Shown: positions 33,186 through 44,215, counted from the stretch's first letter. The stretch is 64,000 nt of DNA from Eutreptiella sp. 'Long Island Sound 2002' (GCA_964036045.1 OZ038383.1:34119394-34183393), one strand, 5' to 3'. A program made the numbers and translations. Notes: generated by a model not told the origin, from the letters alone.

Positions 33186-36100
33186 GTTTGTTTGCCTCTC
33201 TGCCTGGGGTGCCTTCTCAGTGGCTGATCGTAGTAGCCTCCCTTGACGCTGATCTGGACTCCTGTTGGGGTTGCCCTCGCTTCCTACCTAGTGGGCACTC
33301 TATGACTCTATGCGGGGGGGGGGGGGGGAGGGATTGAGGTCCGCACTTTTTCACGATTTTCCGCAATTTTTCGGCAATTGCTTTTTGCTTGTCCACCTTG
33401 CGTGCTTGTTAGTGCCCTATGTGCCCCCTGTGCAGAAGTGTTGCTCCTTGAGACTTCAGGACGTTTGGTTGCGGCACTGCAATTTTTCCGCAAATTTTCC
33501 GCCTTTTTTTGTACTTGGATTTGATGCTCCCTGACCGCAATCCCCCCCCCCCCCAACCCCCCCCCCCCCCCGCCTGCTCAAAGCGCTTGCAGTCGATGAA
33601 CATTTGGTACCCAGGAACGTTTGGTGACAGGTCTTGTCCAAATTGCTTCCGCTCTTAAGGGGGCTGGTTTAAAACTGCACCATGACGGTGCAGGGGTGGC
33701 AGCCAAGAAAACGACGCACAAACACATTGGACAGACACATGGAGGAGCGGGATGGTTGCCAAGCACTGTGCTGGGGCCGTGCTGGAAACCAGCCATTGGC
33801 GGGTGCAGTTGAGCCTCAGCTCCTCTGTTGCGTAGAAGGCAAGGGCGGCGTGTGCTGCGTGCTGGTGGTTTTGTACTGCTCCTGGCGCCCAAAAAATTTG
33901 TGCACCTGCTGGGGATGCATGCCCCCTTTCCCAAATGCTCATCCCGGAGCCACATGTGTGAACGGAGATGATGTGTGGTGTGCAGGGCGATGGTCAAGGA
34001 CGTCTGGTACGTGGGTGTCTTAGTTAAGGTGGTCCACTGCAGCAGAAATGGCGCAGCATGGACTGTCACGGCGCGTGATAGCAAAGACGTGTGCTGTTAC
34101 AAAGCACGTTGGACGCTAGGACTCGGAAGAGGGGTAGGGGCTCCCCCCAACACCACAACAACCTCGTCCCAGTGCAAACATGTCATGATGTACGACAGCA
34201 TAGTCTTCACACAGACTGGTATGTGTTCCAACCTTTTTAGCCACGTGACAGGTCCTTGTCACATGATGGTTTTAATGCCTCATGTTCTTTGTTTCACAGT
34301 ATCGTTCTTGTGAGGGCCTTCTTTGTATCCTTGTTCTGGATATTTGCCTCTGGTGCCTCGGCCATGAGCCAAAACATAAAAGCCGTGACGCTGTCTGGAG
34401 CCTATGGTACATAGTTTGTGATGCGGTAATTTTTGTACCATCATGGGAAACGGCTCCGACAGCTCTCATGCACCCTTGGTTGTCCCCAGCATGAAAGCAT
34501 ATGACATTGATTTCCCTCTCAGAACCAGCCACCAGCCAAAGAATTAATTTTTTTTGGGTAGGTCCGTTGAAAGTATCCCACATGCCCACATCTGGGCACA
34601 CAGCATGTGGGCACACATCCCCCTGCTTGTGAATTGGAGCATATTTTTTCAGTTTTTCTCAATCCTGCAGCCTGCGTGCCTTGACTGGCACCCACCCTGT
34701 GTTGAGAGGCATGGCCCACAGACCGTCAGTTGTCAGGTCCACGTTGCGCTGTTTGGTCAGTCGGACCTTGAGCCAGGCAATAGTCTCACTGTACCCTGAT
34801 TTCACCCAGACAAAGCCAGGATGGGGCTGCAGGTTCTCAGGGTCAGGTGTTATACCAAAATCCAGCCACTTTATTTTGTCATCTCTGATCAAAACAGGGT
34901 TCTGCAGGTGGTCCAGATGGCTGGATGAAGACTTATTAGGCACCACCCAGCCATTTCAACGCATCCCAAAAATCGTTGCGCTCCAAGATGCGCAATTTTC
35001 TGACAAACCTCTGCTTGTTTCGTACAACATGCTGGATTGTCAGGCCAGCCATGCCAGTTACACCATAATAATAATCAACATTGTGCAAAGCACGGTCCAT
35101 GGCGCGCGACGCTGCATCGCAAAGATTGTACGAGTGCCCTTTGGTGGTCCTCGTGGGTGCATGCAGGCTGCTGTGAACCGGCTGTACGAGGCTTTTTGGC
35201 CTTCCGACCAGGCTCATCCCGGCTCACCTGCACCCACTTTACACCCCCAGAGTGCGCTCTTTTGCGCACCAAGGTTTCTGTGGTGCATCAGGGGAAGCAA
35301 CAGCCCGTGGAGAGAATTTGTATGCGGACATGGTAGCTGCCTGTTGACAAAAAGAGGCAGCAAGCAACACAGGCCGTGTCCAAAACGGACGAAAATCTCA
35401 AACATGTCGTCAGTACAGCATGCCGACCCGGGTGTTCCAAATAGCCCTTTTCAAGGGCTTTCCGAATAAACCCCACATACCCCCCCCTACGGGACACACA
35501 TTGGGCACAAATAAGGCAACAATGACAACGACCACCGAAAACCCACCGAGTTGGCGCGATCCCCACCGACCCTGAGAGATATTGCAGACACCACATGCCA
35601 CTGCAGTGCAGTAGACGTAAGTACAAGAAGAAAAGAGCAAGGATCCAGCAGACATGGCTTGGCAAGGAAGCGGAGACATCATGTGACTGGTACAGCATAG
35701 AGATGCAGCTTTTGGTTTTACTTTTTACATTGCACATTGTTGTGCTGAGCTTGCCCGCTCATCCATTCGCAACCCGTCCATTGTCCAATTCCTCCCCAAA
35801 GGTCAAGAGTGTCATGGGTGGAGGTCCGTATGTCATGTTTGGTGACGGACAATTGGCGGCTTGCAAACCCATCAGCGAGAGGGACTTAGCCTCGTTTATG
35901 GTGAGATGTATTGAGGATGAAGATAAGTGCAACAAAGTCCTCCCTATCGGTGGTCCTGGCGAGGCCATGACAGCCCTCCAGCAAGGCAACGTGCTGTTTG
36001 ACATTCTTGGCAAGAAACCTTTCTTCATTAAGGTTGTTTTGCATGATCCTAATGACCCAGAACCTCGGAGGGAGGGTTGTGCCACACAGTTATAGTTCCA

Positions 36101-37031
36101 AAGATTGGAGTCTGGGTTTCATGCAAGATCACCTGTGCATCTGTCTACCCCATGCGTCTGCCTCTTCGGGGAAGACGTGGATGGGGCATTTTGGGTGGGA
36201 AAGGGTCATTGGAGTGCAATCCACTGTTTCAGATGCTTCGTCCATGTGCACCTGATTTGTTTGTGTGATATTTTGATATGTGATGTTCCCAGCCCCAGGT
36301 TTGCCTTCCGTGCGTGGGAAATGTGGGTGAAATGGGGTCCTGTTGGGGTCAGAAAACTGGTTGTATGGGAATAGACGTTGGATATTCGTTGCTGAGCTTT
36401 ATGCAGGGCGATTGAACGTTTTTGAGGGTCAGCAGGGCTTTTGTGGGTTGTTGGTGGTAGTTGAGGAATTTTTGTGTGACACAGCTTTGGTAGGTTGCAG
36501 AGGGTTGATGAGGTTGAGGTTGAAGTGCCAGTATTTTGGGACACACTTGCCAAGGTTAAATGGGGCTGCTGAAGTGTGCCGAGCAATGAGCAGGGCTGTG
36601 CAGGTGTCTTGTGGGAAGTGATGAGTTGTTGTGGAACTGGGGGCGGGGGCGCCAAGTCGGGAGGTGCCCTCCCAAAACTACGCATTTTGTGCCCCAAAAT
36701 AGCCTTTTTTGGCCCAAAACGGCCCCAAAATCCACTCAAAACGGCCAAACGAAGGCAAGCGGTTGCTACAGTCCACGTGCGCCTTGACTTCCTTGTGACA
36801 AAGAGCCCATTCTTGCCCTCTAACCCCACGATATGTCCGAGAAACGGCCCCAAAATGGCTAAAAATGGCCTGAATGTGCGCTGTTTGTGTCAAACACGCC
36901 CGAAACCAAGAACGGGCCGTATCTTGGGTTACGTGGCTCAAAACTGAATTCCGAGGGCACCTAGTCCACCCACAACCCCCCACTTTTTGTGCTTTCCAAG
37001 CCTCAAATTCGCCCAACGGGTGTAGATTACA

Positions 37032-37084
<53 letters not shown>

Positions 37085-40000
37085 TTTAAGGGGAGAGGGG
37101 TGTAGTAATATATATATAATCCCGTAATCTACACCCCTCTCCCCAACTCCACGTGACTGCATATCACGGGTTCAGGATACGGCATAAGGATAGCACTTAG
37201 CTGGTGGAGGGGGCTAGATGGGGCAAACAAGGTCAAAACGGGCGAAAAATGGGCTCAACTCACACCCATGTGCATCCCAAATGGTACGGCACCATTTTTT
37301 GGAAAACACATTTTTGACCCTTTTTTGTCCCATTTTTGGCCCCAAAATGGCCCATTTGGGCCCAAAATGACCTCATTTCACTTGTTTGTGCACCCCAAAT
37401 GGTCTAAGATCAGGTTTGGAAAAATGCATTTTTGACCCCTTTTTGACCCGTTTTCCGCCCCAAAAGCGCCCATTTTCAAGGCATTTTGGCATTTTCGGAG
37501 GGCCAAAACAGGCCACCACGGGCTCGAAACAGGCTAAAACCACTTGTTTTGGCATCCCATGTGGTCCAAGAGCAACTTTGAAAGTGGCCATTTTTTTGAC
37601 CCCTATGCACCCTGTTGACCCATTTTGGGCGTCCACCCGTTTGGGCCCGAGCATGCAGCTTGCCGCAGCCTAGTAGGTGCTGGTACAGGGGTCTGGGCGT
37701 CCGTTTAGGCGATTCCGAGGGGTGGAAACCACAAAGAGTGGGGGTTGCGGGTGGACTAGGTGCCCTCGGAATTGCGTTTTGAGCCACGTAGCCCAAGATA
37801 CGGCCCATTCTTGGTTTCGGGGTGCTGGTGCACATTGCGCAGATTTTGGGGCTTTTTGGCGCCTTTTTGGGCCGTTTCTCGGACATATTGTGGAGTTGAA
37901 GAGCACTAGAGGGCTCTTTGACACGGGGAAGTCAAGCCGCACGTTCAGTGTAGCCACCGTTTCCCTTCGTTTGGGCGTTTTGCCCGCGTTTGAGGGCTAT
38001 TTTGGGCAAAAAATGCCTGTTTTTGGCCCTGTTTTTAGCTGCGCAGATTTGGGAGGGCACCTCCCGGCTTGGCGCCCACGCCCCGGGCCGCCACCGGTGA
38101 GTATTTGGCTCAAAACTTGGATTTGGCAAGGGCACCACCTAGGCTCGAGGATGGCTAGAGTAGGGTGGAGCCTGAGGCGTTCGGATGGAGTAATGGCAAA
38201 AATGGAATGGTGACGTGCTTGTTGTTGCTTGTTAGCTAAATTTAAGGGGAGAGGGGTGTAGTAATATAAAATATCCTCTAATATGCACCCCTCTCCCCAA
38301 CTCTACGTGGCTCCACAACATGGCTCTAAGATACGCGGGAAGTGTACAACTTGGTGCAAACATGTGGCCAGATGGGCTAAAGTTGTCAAAATGGGCACAA
38401 AATGGGCGCAATTATCATGTTTGAGTAAACCCCCGCCCCAAAATAAGAACCGGGCCCAAACTAAGAACCCCCCCAAAAAATAGAACCACCTGGGGCTTTC
38501 CACCAAGCTGGCCAAAAAAAAGAACCACCTTGGACACAAGCAAACCAAAAGCAGGGAACACCGCAGATTTTTTTGGTGCATCAGTCAATGAGCCTTGCTA
38601 GATCAGCCTCCGCAGGCTCAACCAACTGCTCAATCACCTCCATATCCGAGTCCTCAAATGAGTCTGATTTTTCGGTGTCAACGGAGTCCACGCACTGTGG
38701 GTGCAAGCCATCAAAAATGTCCTTTTTTTTCTGAAGGCAAGAGGAGCTGGCAAGCGCAATAGGAACCGCCCCCAAAAATAAGAACCCCCCCTGCTACCAC
38801 CAGCAACTGGGCGAAAAATAAGAACCCGTCCCTATTTTTGGGGCGGGGGTTTACCCCAAATGGTGCAGGATCATTTTTTGGAAAAACACATTTTTGACCT
38901 ATTTTCAACGTGTTTTTGTTGACAAAAATGGCCCATTTTTCAAGGCTTTTTGGGCCCTTAGAGCGGCCAAAGTGGCTCAAAACGGGCTCAAAATGGGATC
39001 ATTTCACTTATTTGTGCACCCGAAATGGTCCGCGATCATTTTTGCAAAAACACGTTTTTGACCCATCTTTGGTCCCAAAACGGCCCTTTTTCAAGGCATC
39101 TTGGGATTTTGGGAAGGCCAAAACGGGGCACCACGGGCTCAAAACGGGCTAAAAACACTTGTTTGAGCATCCCAGGTGGTCTAGGAACGACTTTGTAAAA
39201 AATCATTTTTTCGCCCCGGGGACCCCGCTGGCCCACCATTGGCCCCGGCCATGCGCGGCCTAGCTGCACCAAGTGACCACTGGTACGGGGGTCTAGGATT
39301 CTCATTGGGCAATTGCAATGGGTGGAAACCACGTAAAATGGGGGGTTGCAAGTGAATTGGGTGCCCTCGGAATCAGTTTTTGAGCCACCTAGCCCAAGAT
39401 GCGGCCCATTCTTGGTTTTGGGACGGGTTGACACGAACGACGCGGATTCGGGGCCATTTTGGGCCATTTTTGGGCTGTTTGTCGGATATATCATGGAGTT
39501 AGAGGACTTCAAAGGACTCTTTGACAGCGGGAAGTCAACTGCACATGGCGTGTACCAACCGTTTCCCTTCGTTTGGCTGGTTTAACTGAGTTCTAGGGTT
39601 GTTTTGGGCAAAAAATGGCCGGTTTTGGCCCACAATGGGGCAGATTTGGGAGGGCACCTCGTGACTTGGCGGCTACGCCCTGGGGTGCCATCGGTGAGTT
39701 GGGGCCTCAAACTTTGGATTTGGGAAGGCCATGTGACAATGTGGGACATGGCTAGAGTAGAATAGAGCCCGGAGCGATGAGACAGAGCAATAGCCAAAAC
39801 GGAAAGGAGAAGTGCTTGTTGTTGCTTGTTGTTGTTGATGATGTTGCTTGTTGCTAGCTAGATTTAAGGGGAGAGGGCCGAAGATGCTGGACCCGTGCTG
39901 CTCTCTAGCTCCACCAAGTGACCACCGGTACAAGGGTCTAGGCGTCTCATTGGGCGAATTTGAGGCTTGGAAACCACAAAAAGAGGGGGGTCGCAGGTGG

Positions 40001-41915
40001 ACTAGGTGCCCTTGGAATTTGGATTTGAGCCACGTAGCCCACGATACGGCCCGGTCTTGGTTGGGGCCGTTGGTGGCCAATGTACGCAGATTTAGGGGCT
40101 TTTTCAACCCTTTTTGGGGCGTTTCTCGGACATGTTGTGGAGTTAGAGGGCACCAGAGATCTCTTTGACAGGGTGAAGTCAACTGGCACCTGGATTGTAG
40201 CAGCCATTTCCCTTTGTTTGTCCGTGTGGAATGGGTTCCAAGTCCCTTTGGGGCCAAAAAAAGTCTGTTTTGGGGCAGGTCATGCGCAGTTTTGGGAGGG
40301 CACCTGCCCACTTGCCCGGGGTGCCACCGTTGAGTTCTGGGCTCAAGACTTGGATTTGGCAAGGCCACCACCTAGCGTCTACGATGGCTAGAGTAGAGTA
40401 GAGCCCGTCGCGTTGAGAGGGTGTGATGGCCAAAATGGAAAGGAGAAGTGCTTGCTTGCTTGCTTGTTGCTTGTTGCTTGGTGTTGTTAGCTAGATCTAA
40501 GGGGAGAGGGGTGTAGTGATGTATATGTGTGTCTTGTGCCATCGTGTAACTCTAATCCCATGACTGCATCAGGACCCCACCCCCCCAAGGTTCCCAGTGT
40601 GGTTGGGAATGCCTAAGCCGATGATCCCCTACCCTCCCCCCCCCCCCCTAACCTAGGGGGCCTCCGGCCAACAGTTAGTTGGGGGGGGGTCCAAACCCGA
40701 GGAGTCGCCCCCCCCCCCCAGTGGCAGAGTGCAACGTGTGCAGCATGCACATATCTGCAGGTGCAGGGTGCACACTGTGTAGTGTATGCCAAGTTCAAAG
40801 TGCATAACCAGTGTGTGGTGCAGAGTGCATGTGTGCAAAGTGCACAAAGTCTGCAGAATGTGCAGCGTTTTGTGCATACAGCACAGTGCACAGTATGCAG
40901 TTTGCAGTATGTGTTGTATACTCCGTTAACAATGTGCAGTGTCAAAGTACAGCAGCACACCAAGCACCAAATATCAAACAAGCAACAAACATAAAGCAGG
41001 ATTACCCACAAAGCCAGGGAGTGGAAAAACCAAAAGCGCCCTAGCAAAAACACCAGCAGGCAGCAAAAAAAGCAAGCCAGCCAAAAACCAACCCACCCAA
41101 CCGCAGTGTACAAGGTGTACAGTTTCAGGAGTTCCCTTCCCTACCAGCTCGTTCCCAAATTCTGTCGCTTAGTGTTAAGGCCCAAAGACATTAACAGCAC
41201 CTCAATCGACTATAGGCCATCCATGGGGAAGAAAAACAAAGTTTATGGACATCCCTGTCGGGGTCTCAGAGCTGAGCACTGATCCTGTCTGTCAAGACAA
41301 ATGTCCGTCCATGTATATGTCATTCTTAGCACCCAAACCTCAGGAACTGCTCAAGTATTGGGCTGTGGAGAACCAAAGCCTCTCCTACAGTGGGGCCTCA
41401 CTACAAACGAAGGGCATGATATGAGCTAGGCTGCGACTTCAACACCCCTTCCCGGCCCCATCCTGGAAACCCCAGCCTCTTGCAACCCTGTTGGCGTCCA
41501 TCATTTACCTGGTGGATGACTGGGAGTCACAGGTTGCGGCATGCTCAGAATCTCAGGTGCTGCCCCTATTGTTTCCTGCATGGTACTGTCAGTGACCCTA
41601 GCCATGATACATGACACACAAACTGTTCCTCCAAAGGTTCCACTTGGCCTCATGGACTTTGTCATTGGGATTTTGGATTTCTTTGCTGGCTTCAATCCCC
41701 AAGGCCTTGAAGATGCTGCGGAATTTGGGCGTATCGGAAAGTACTACGCCTCTGAAAGCATGCTGGTGTATGACCCAGTAGCCGAGAAATACCTCCCGGG
41801 CAGTGAAACCCCTTCATATGGGGAAGATACCTTGGAAGCATTCTTTCGCAGGGCAGTAAAAGAAGGGGGTTTGGAGGGTCAGGAGTTGGGTGATGCTGCG
41901 ATCTTCAGTGAGTAG
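32826..41915 (+). CDS. DVR: divinyl (proto)chlorophyllide a 8-vinyl reductase, 3' exons (partial)
   Basis: Three exons, 32826-33185, 35802-36032 and 41637-41915, join in phase 0 to give 289 residues plus a TAG at 41913-41915. The order of motifs is that of plant and algal DVR, an atypical short-chain dehydrogenase: [11 protein letters not shown] and [10 protein letters not shown], then [100 protein letters not shown] and [13 protein letters not shown]. The enzyme uses NADPH to reduce the 8-vinyl group of divinyl (proto)chlorophyllide in the plastid. The N-terminal third, with transit peptide and nucleotide-binding GxTGYIG, lies in exons not found. Introns are 2616 and 5604 bp and packed with repeats. 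Exons show no lesion, so the gene is probably functional. Confidence 0.92.
33314..33572. repeat. MITE-like block with G-run and C-run ends
   Basis: The left end is a G run followed by AGGGATTGAGGTCCGCAC. The right end is TGACCGCAAT followed by C runs, so GGATTGNGGTC is inverted at the two ends. Inside, TTTTCCGCAATTTTTCGGCA and CAATTTTTCCGCAAATTTTCC are near repeats. The target duplication cannot be resolved inside the homopolymers. Confidence 0.45.
33621..34110 (+). pseudogene. fragmentary ORFs in the DVR intron, unassigned
   Basis: 33621-33812 reads [20 protein letters not shown]. After shifts, 33975-34110 reads [20 protein letters not shown] and [18 protein letters not shown]. Protein-like but without recognisable domain. 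Possibly element-derived. Confidence 0.25.
34659..35272 (-). pseudogene. antisense coding-like remnant in the DVR intron
   Basis: Reading from 35272 leftwards: a basic stretch ([20 protein letters not shown]); then, after a frameshift, [40 protein letters not shown] and [10 protein letters not shown] up to a stop at about 34936; then in a further frame [20 protein letters not shown] and [18 protein letters not shown] up to about 34659. Three frames with good composition on one strand suggest a degenerate gene, probably of a mobile element. The family is not identified. Confidence 0.35.
35802..36032 (+). CDS. DVR: DVR exon (second visible)
   Basis: 77 codons from GTCAAGAGTGTC to CTTTCTTCATTAAG, followed by a GTTGTT donor. 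Carries [10 protein letters not shown], the ACKPIS motif and [20 protein letters not shown]. Confidence 0.93.
36640..37030 (-). repeat. inverted fragment of the 1.1-kb repeat family
   Basis: The reverse complement carries the same block order as the end of the 23.9-27.3 kb satellite units: TTGCGGGTGG, GTGCCCTCGGAAT, the TTTGAGCCA-GTAGCC block, the GGGAAGTCAAG-CGCACGTG block and the TTCGTTTGG block. It ends at GGGTGTAGATTAC next to the AT microsatellite. Confidence 0.75.
37036..37082. repeat. (AT)n microsatellite, 23-24 repeats
   Basis: Pure alternating AT of about 47 bp at the boundary of two opposed repeat units. Confidence 0.95.
37129..38262. repeat. 1.13-kb unit with perfect 16-bp terminal inverted repeats
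   Basis: Starts CTACACCCCTCTCCCC (37129-37144) and ends GGGGAGAGGGGTGTAG (38247-38262), an exact reverse complement. The interior shares the core of the 23.9-27.3 kb satellite (GTTTGTGCACCCCAAATGGT, GGTCCAAGA, GACCCATTTTGGGC, GTGCCCTCGGAATTGCG). The flanks are AT-rich (TAATATATATATAAT). No transposase frame is present, so it looks non-autonomous. Confidence 0.8.
38284..39880. repeat. second TIR-type 1.1-kb unit, interrupted by a MITE
   Basis: Begins TGCACCCCTCTCCCCAAC and ends AAGGGGAGAGGG near 39879. Subtracting the 426 bp of MITE plus one TA leaves about 1.17 kb, the usual unit length. Confidence 0.75.
38428..38851. mobile_element. 424-bp MITE with TA target duplication
   Basis: Left end AACCCCCGCCCCAAAATAAG; right end reads GGGGCGGGGGTT, so 16 bp are inverted. 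Flanked by TA at 38426-38427 and 38852-38853. Removing the element plus one TA gives GTTTGAGTACCCCAAATGGT, against GTTTGTGCACCCCAAATGGT in sister repeats, so the empty site is visible. A minus-strand frame (38775-38581) ends with acidic sequence ([20 protein letters not shown]), like the acidic C-termini of pogo/Tigger-type transposases. The TA duplication and that frame suggest a deletion derivative of a Tc1/mariner-pogo element (inference). Confidence 0.8.
39880..40516. repeat. third, truncated 1.1-kb-family unit
   Basis: Starts inside the family core and ends GGGGAGAGGGGTGTAG at 40501-40516. Only the right terminal repeat is complete. Confidence 0.7.
40560..40940. repeat. C-run stretch and GTGCA-rich low-complexity sequence
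   Basis: 40660-40715 matches 5690-5755. From 40730 the words GTGCA and TGCAGAGTGC recur irregularly for about 200 bp. No gene. Confidence 0.6.
41637..41915 (+). CDS. DVR: DVR terminal exon
   Basis: Follows CCTCCAAAG. 92 codons and a TAG, starting [16 protein letters not shown] and ending [10 protein letters not shown]. This is the conserved C-terminus, with the KYYASESML and TPSYGEDTL motifs. Confidence 0.93.
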   Translation, partial: VPLGLMDFVIGILDFFAGFNPQGLEDAAEFGRIGKYYASESMLVYDPVAEKYLPGSETPSYGEDTLEAFFRRAVKEGGLEGQELGDAAIFSE

Positions 41916-43090
41916 GGAATCTATGTCAGGGTCCACAACAGGGCAGAAAGGGGATAACCTGCTGTCGAACAACCATCCAACCCACCCCCTGTCTCAGGCT
42001 GTGCTGCAGAAGGCAGTGCTGCACATGCCTGCCCCTGCTCTTACAGAGGGGCTGACTGGATTGGCCACGTCGTAGTTCCAGACTGGAGAGCCAGCTCATA
42101 TATTTCTAGGGAGGGTATTGGGGCAGGCTTATATGCAGCACCCAGCATTTGTGCCCCCTCCCCATCATCTGTTATTATTCAGCTGCCCAAAGGAGGTCAG
42201 GATAGCACTTGGTTGAACAACAGCTCTGGAGGCAGGCTCTGCGGCCTTTCCCTGAAAATACTCTCCTCCAGGTTTTCGTTGTTTGCTTCTTCAGAAGGGA
42301 GACGGAGGATTATCAGTTGCCGCAGTTGGAAGGTTTAGGGTGTTTAGGGTGTAAACACTTCATGCCTGCACTGCCTATCTTGTCCACTGGTGTGCATCAG
42401 TGTGACTGACGTGGCTTTGTAGTAGCCTCTAGCTACAGCTGCTGCCGTGCTTTTTTTTACTTCCTCAGTACTTGGTTTCACTGAATTTCCATGATCACTG
42501 GTTTTGTGTCGCAATAATTGCAATATGGCCGGTCCGTCACATCTTCGTATCTTCTGTGGACCTCAGAGTGGTGCATGCACTGAACCTTTGGCATTGGAGA
42601 TTTGCCAACAATGGAAGAGGTGATCTTGGAAGTCAAGCGAGCGTGGCAAATTTGTTAGGCCCAAGCTCAATGGCCGCAGCCCAAGATGAGGGCATGAAAA
42701 CAGCCCGTTGATGAGTAGTAATATTTGCATCTCAGATTCACCAACTGGAAAGTGCTTTGTGGAATTCCTTTGGGACCCAGTTGGGCTTGGACCTGTTGTT
42801 TCAAGCACTTGAACCCCCGGCCAAGGGAGCTGTATGTGAAATGTGTGTGGAATTCTTTCCGTTCTGGCTTTGGCAGCCTCGATACAGTAGTGGTGTTGTA
42901 GACAAGTAGAATGCAATCTTGGGCATCAAATTGACCATTTGCATTGTAGGCGCCCACAGGAAAAATTGTTACATTTGTGCTGACCCACCCCCTACAAGCA
43001 CCATGAGGTGCCTGCCTCTATATCTTTTCATCAAATTTTATGTTGATGCCACCAGCATCGTGTATGTCTGTGGGGGCCTTAATGTCGGGT
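41916..43090. other. downstream of DVR, no gene recognised
   Basis: Contains the presumed 3' untranslated region and chance ORFs (42209-42409, 42472-42711). No polyadenylation signal could be fixed with confidence. Confidence 0.5.
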
Positions 43091-43096
43091 CCGTGG

Positions 43097-43270
43097 TAAA
43101 ACTTAGTAGCAATAAATTTATTTTTATAGAAATTTTTTCCTAATTGCCAAAACTCAGTAAAAAATATTTACTTGCTAAGTTTTTCCTCTGGGGATGGGTT
43201 TTTTACTAAGTAAATTACTTGGTAGAGAAATAAATTTATTTTTCTACCAAGTAATTTACTCAGCAGAAAA
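43097..43270. repeat. TAAAACTTAGTA fold-back cassette
   Basis: GGTAAAACTTAGTAGCAATA and further AT-rich inverted words (AAATAAATTTATTTTTCTACC) can form a long hairpin. Related cassettes at 31546 and 44040. Confidence 0.65.
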
Positions 43271-43329
43271 ATAAATATACCAAAAAGATAAGTTTTTCCA
43301 CTTCTGACTGCCGCCATTGTTGATGCTGA

Positions 43330-43565
43330 TTCTGCCCCCCGCTCTGAAGCGGTGGGGATCCCCCAGGCGGCGAAGCGGTGGGGATCCCCCAAGCGGCAGG
43401 GGTTATGTAGCCACCCGGCCCACTTGTGGGCCACCTCTGATTCTGCCCCCCGTTGTGAAGCGGTGGGGACCCCCCCCCCCCCCAGGTGGCACGGGTTATG
43501 TAGCCATCCGGCCCACTTGTGGGCCACGTCTGATTCTGCCCCCCGCTCTGAAGCGGTGGGGATTT
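43330..43565. repeat. 85-bp repeat family, about 2.5 diverged copies
   Basis: Same unit order as the 18-30 kb arrays, with GATTCTGCCCCCCGCTCTGA and GAAGCGGTGGGGATCCCCC replacing the usual words. Confidence 0.85.
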
Positions 43566-43579
43566 TGGATGCTTTCGGT

Positions 43580-44215
43580 GCTCTTGCATTTGCAATTGCA
43601 CCCCTGCATTCCACCTTCATTGGGCAGATTGATGGTGTCAGTTGCCATCCAGCATGTCTCTTGACATTGCATTCCGCCCTGTCTCGACGCGTTGTGAAGG
43701 ACATTTTGCAAGTGCCACATGACAGATTGTGGTTGCTGCGTGAAATGGCTGAAGCTACTCTGTACTTCCGTCGTTCCAAGTCGGCCTCCACCCCGAGGAA
43801 CCCAAGACTGCATTGGGAGGTGGCTCGGATGTACTCTGTTTCTAGTGCCGATCCCAATTATATTTTGTTATGTTGGCCAAGTGCCTACTAATGGGTGTGC
43901 ATGATGGTTTGGCCTGGGCGGGACGCCACTAACACAAGTGGCCGGGAATCGACTCGGGGGCCTTGTGCCCTTAAACAAAAGTACCACCTACCATCGAAGT
44001 GTTGACTACCTTGTTTAAAACGGCAGCCGGGGGGGGGGGGGGTAAAACTTAGTAGAAATAATGTAAAACTTAGTAAACATAACTTTATAAGAATAAGTTT
44101 ATAAAAATAAATTTATTTTAACTAAGTTTTACCTCGTTTCTACTAAGTTTTACCAAAATTTACTAAGTTTTACCTCCTTTGGTGCTGAGTTTTACCAAAC
44201 ACCCCCTAATGTCTG
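43580..44215. repeat. dispersed 450-bp repeat, contiguous copy, plus fold-back tail
   Basis: 43768-44030 matches 30470-30545 and 31345-31540 combined. It is followed by a G12 run and by inverted TAAAACTTAGTA motifs (44042-44200). Confidence 0.75.

Larger units (their letters stand above)
33186..35801. other. DVR intron, 2616 bp
   Basis: Holds a MITE-like block with G/C-run ends (33314-33572), ORF fragments at 33621-34110, and an antisense coding-like stretch (34659-35272). The 3' splice site is CCTCCCCAAAG. Confidence 0.85.
36033..41636. other. DVR intron, 5604 bp, filled with repeats
   Basis: 36100-36640 shows nothing recognisable. It is followed by an inverted 1.1-kb-family fragment (36640-37030), an AT microsatellite, two complete and one truncated TIR-bounded units (37129-40516), a C-rich stretch (40560-40720), GTGCA-rich sequence (40730-40940) and about 700 bp of unique sequence ending in CTGTTCCTCCAAAG before the last exon. 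Confidence 0.85.

Noticed and set aside
34681-35469. 262-codon + strand ORF in the DVR intron
   Set aside because: The minus-strand frames over the same bases have clearly better protein composition, and no motif is visible on the + strand.
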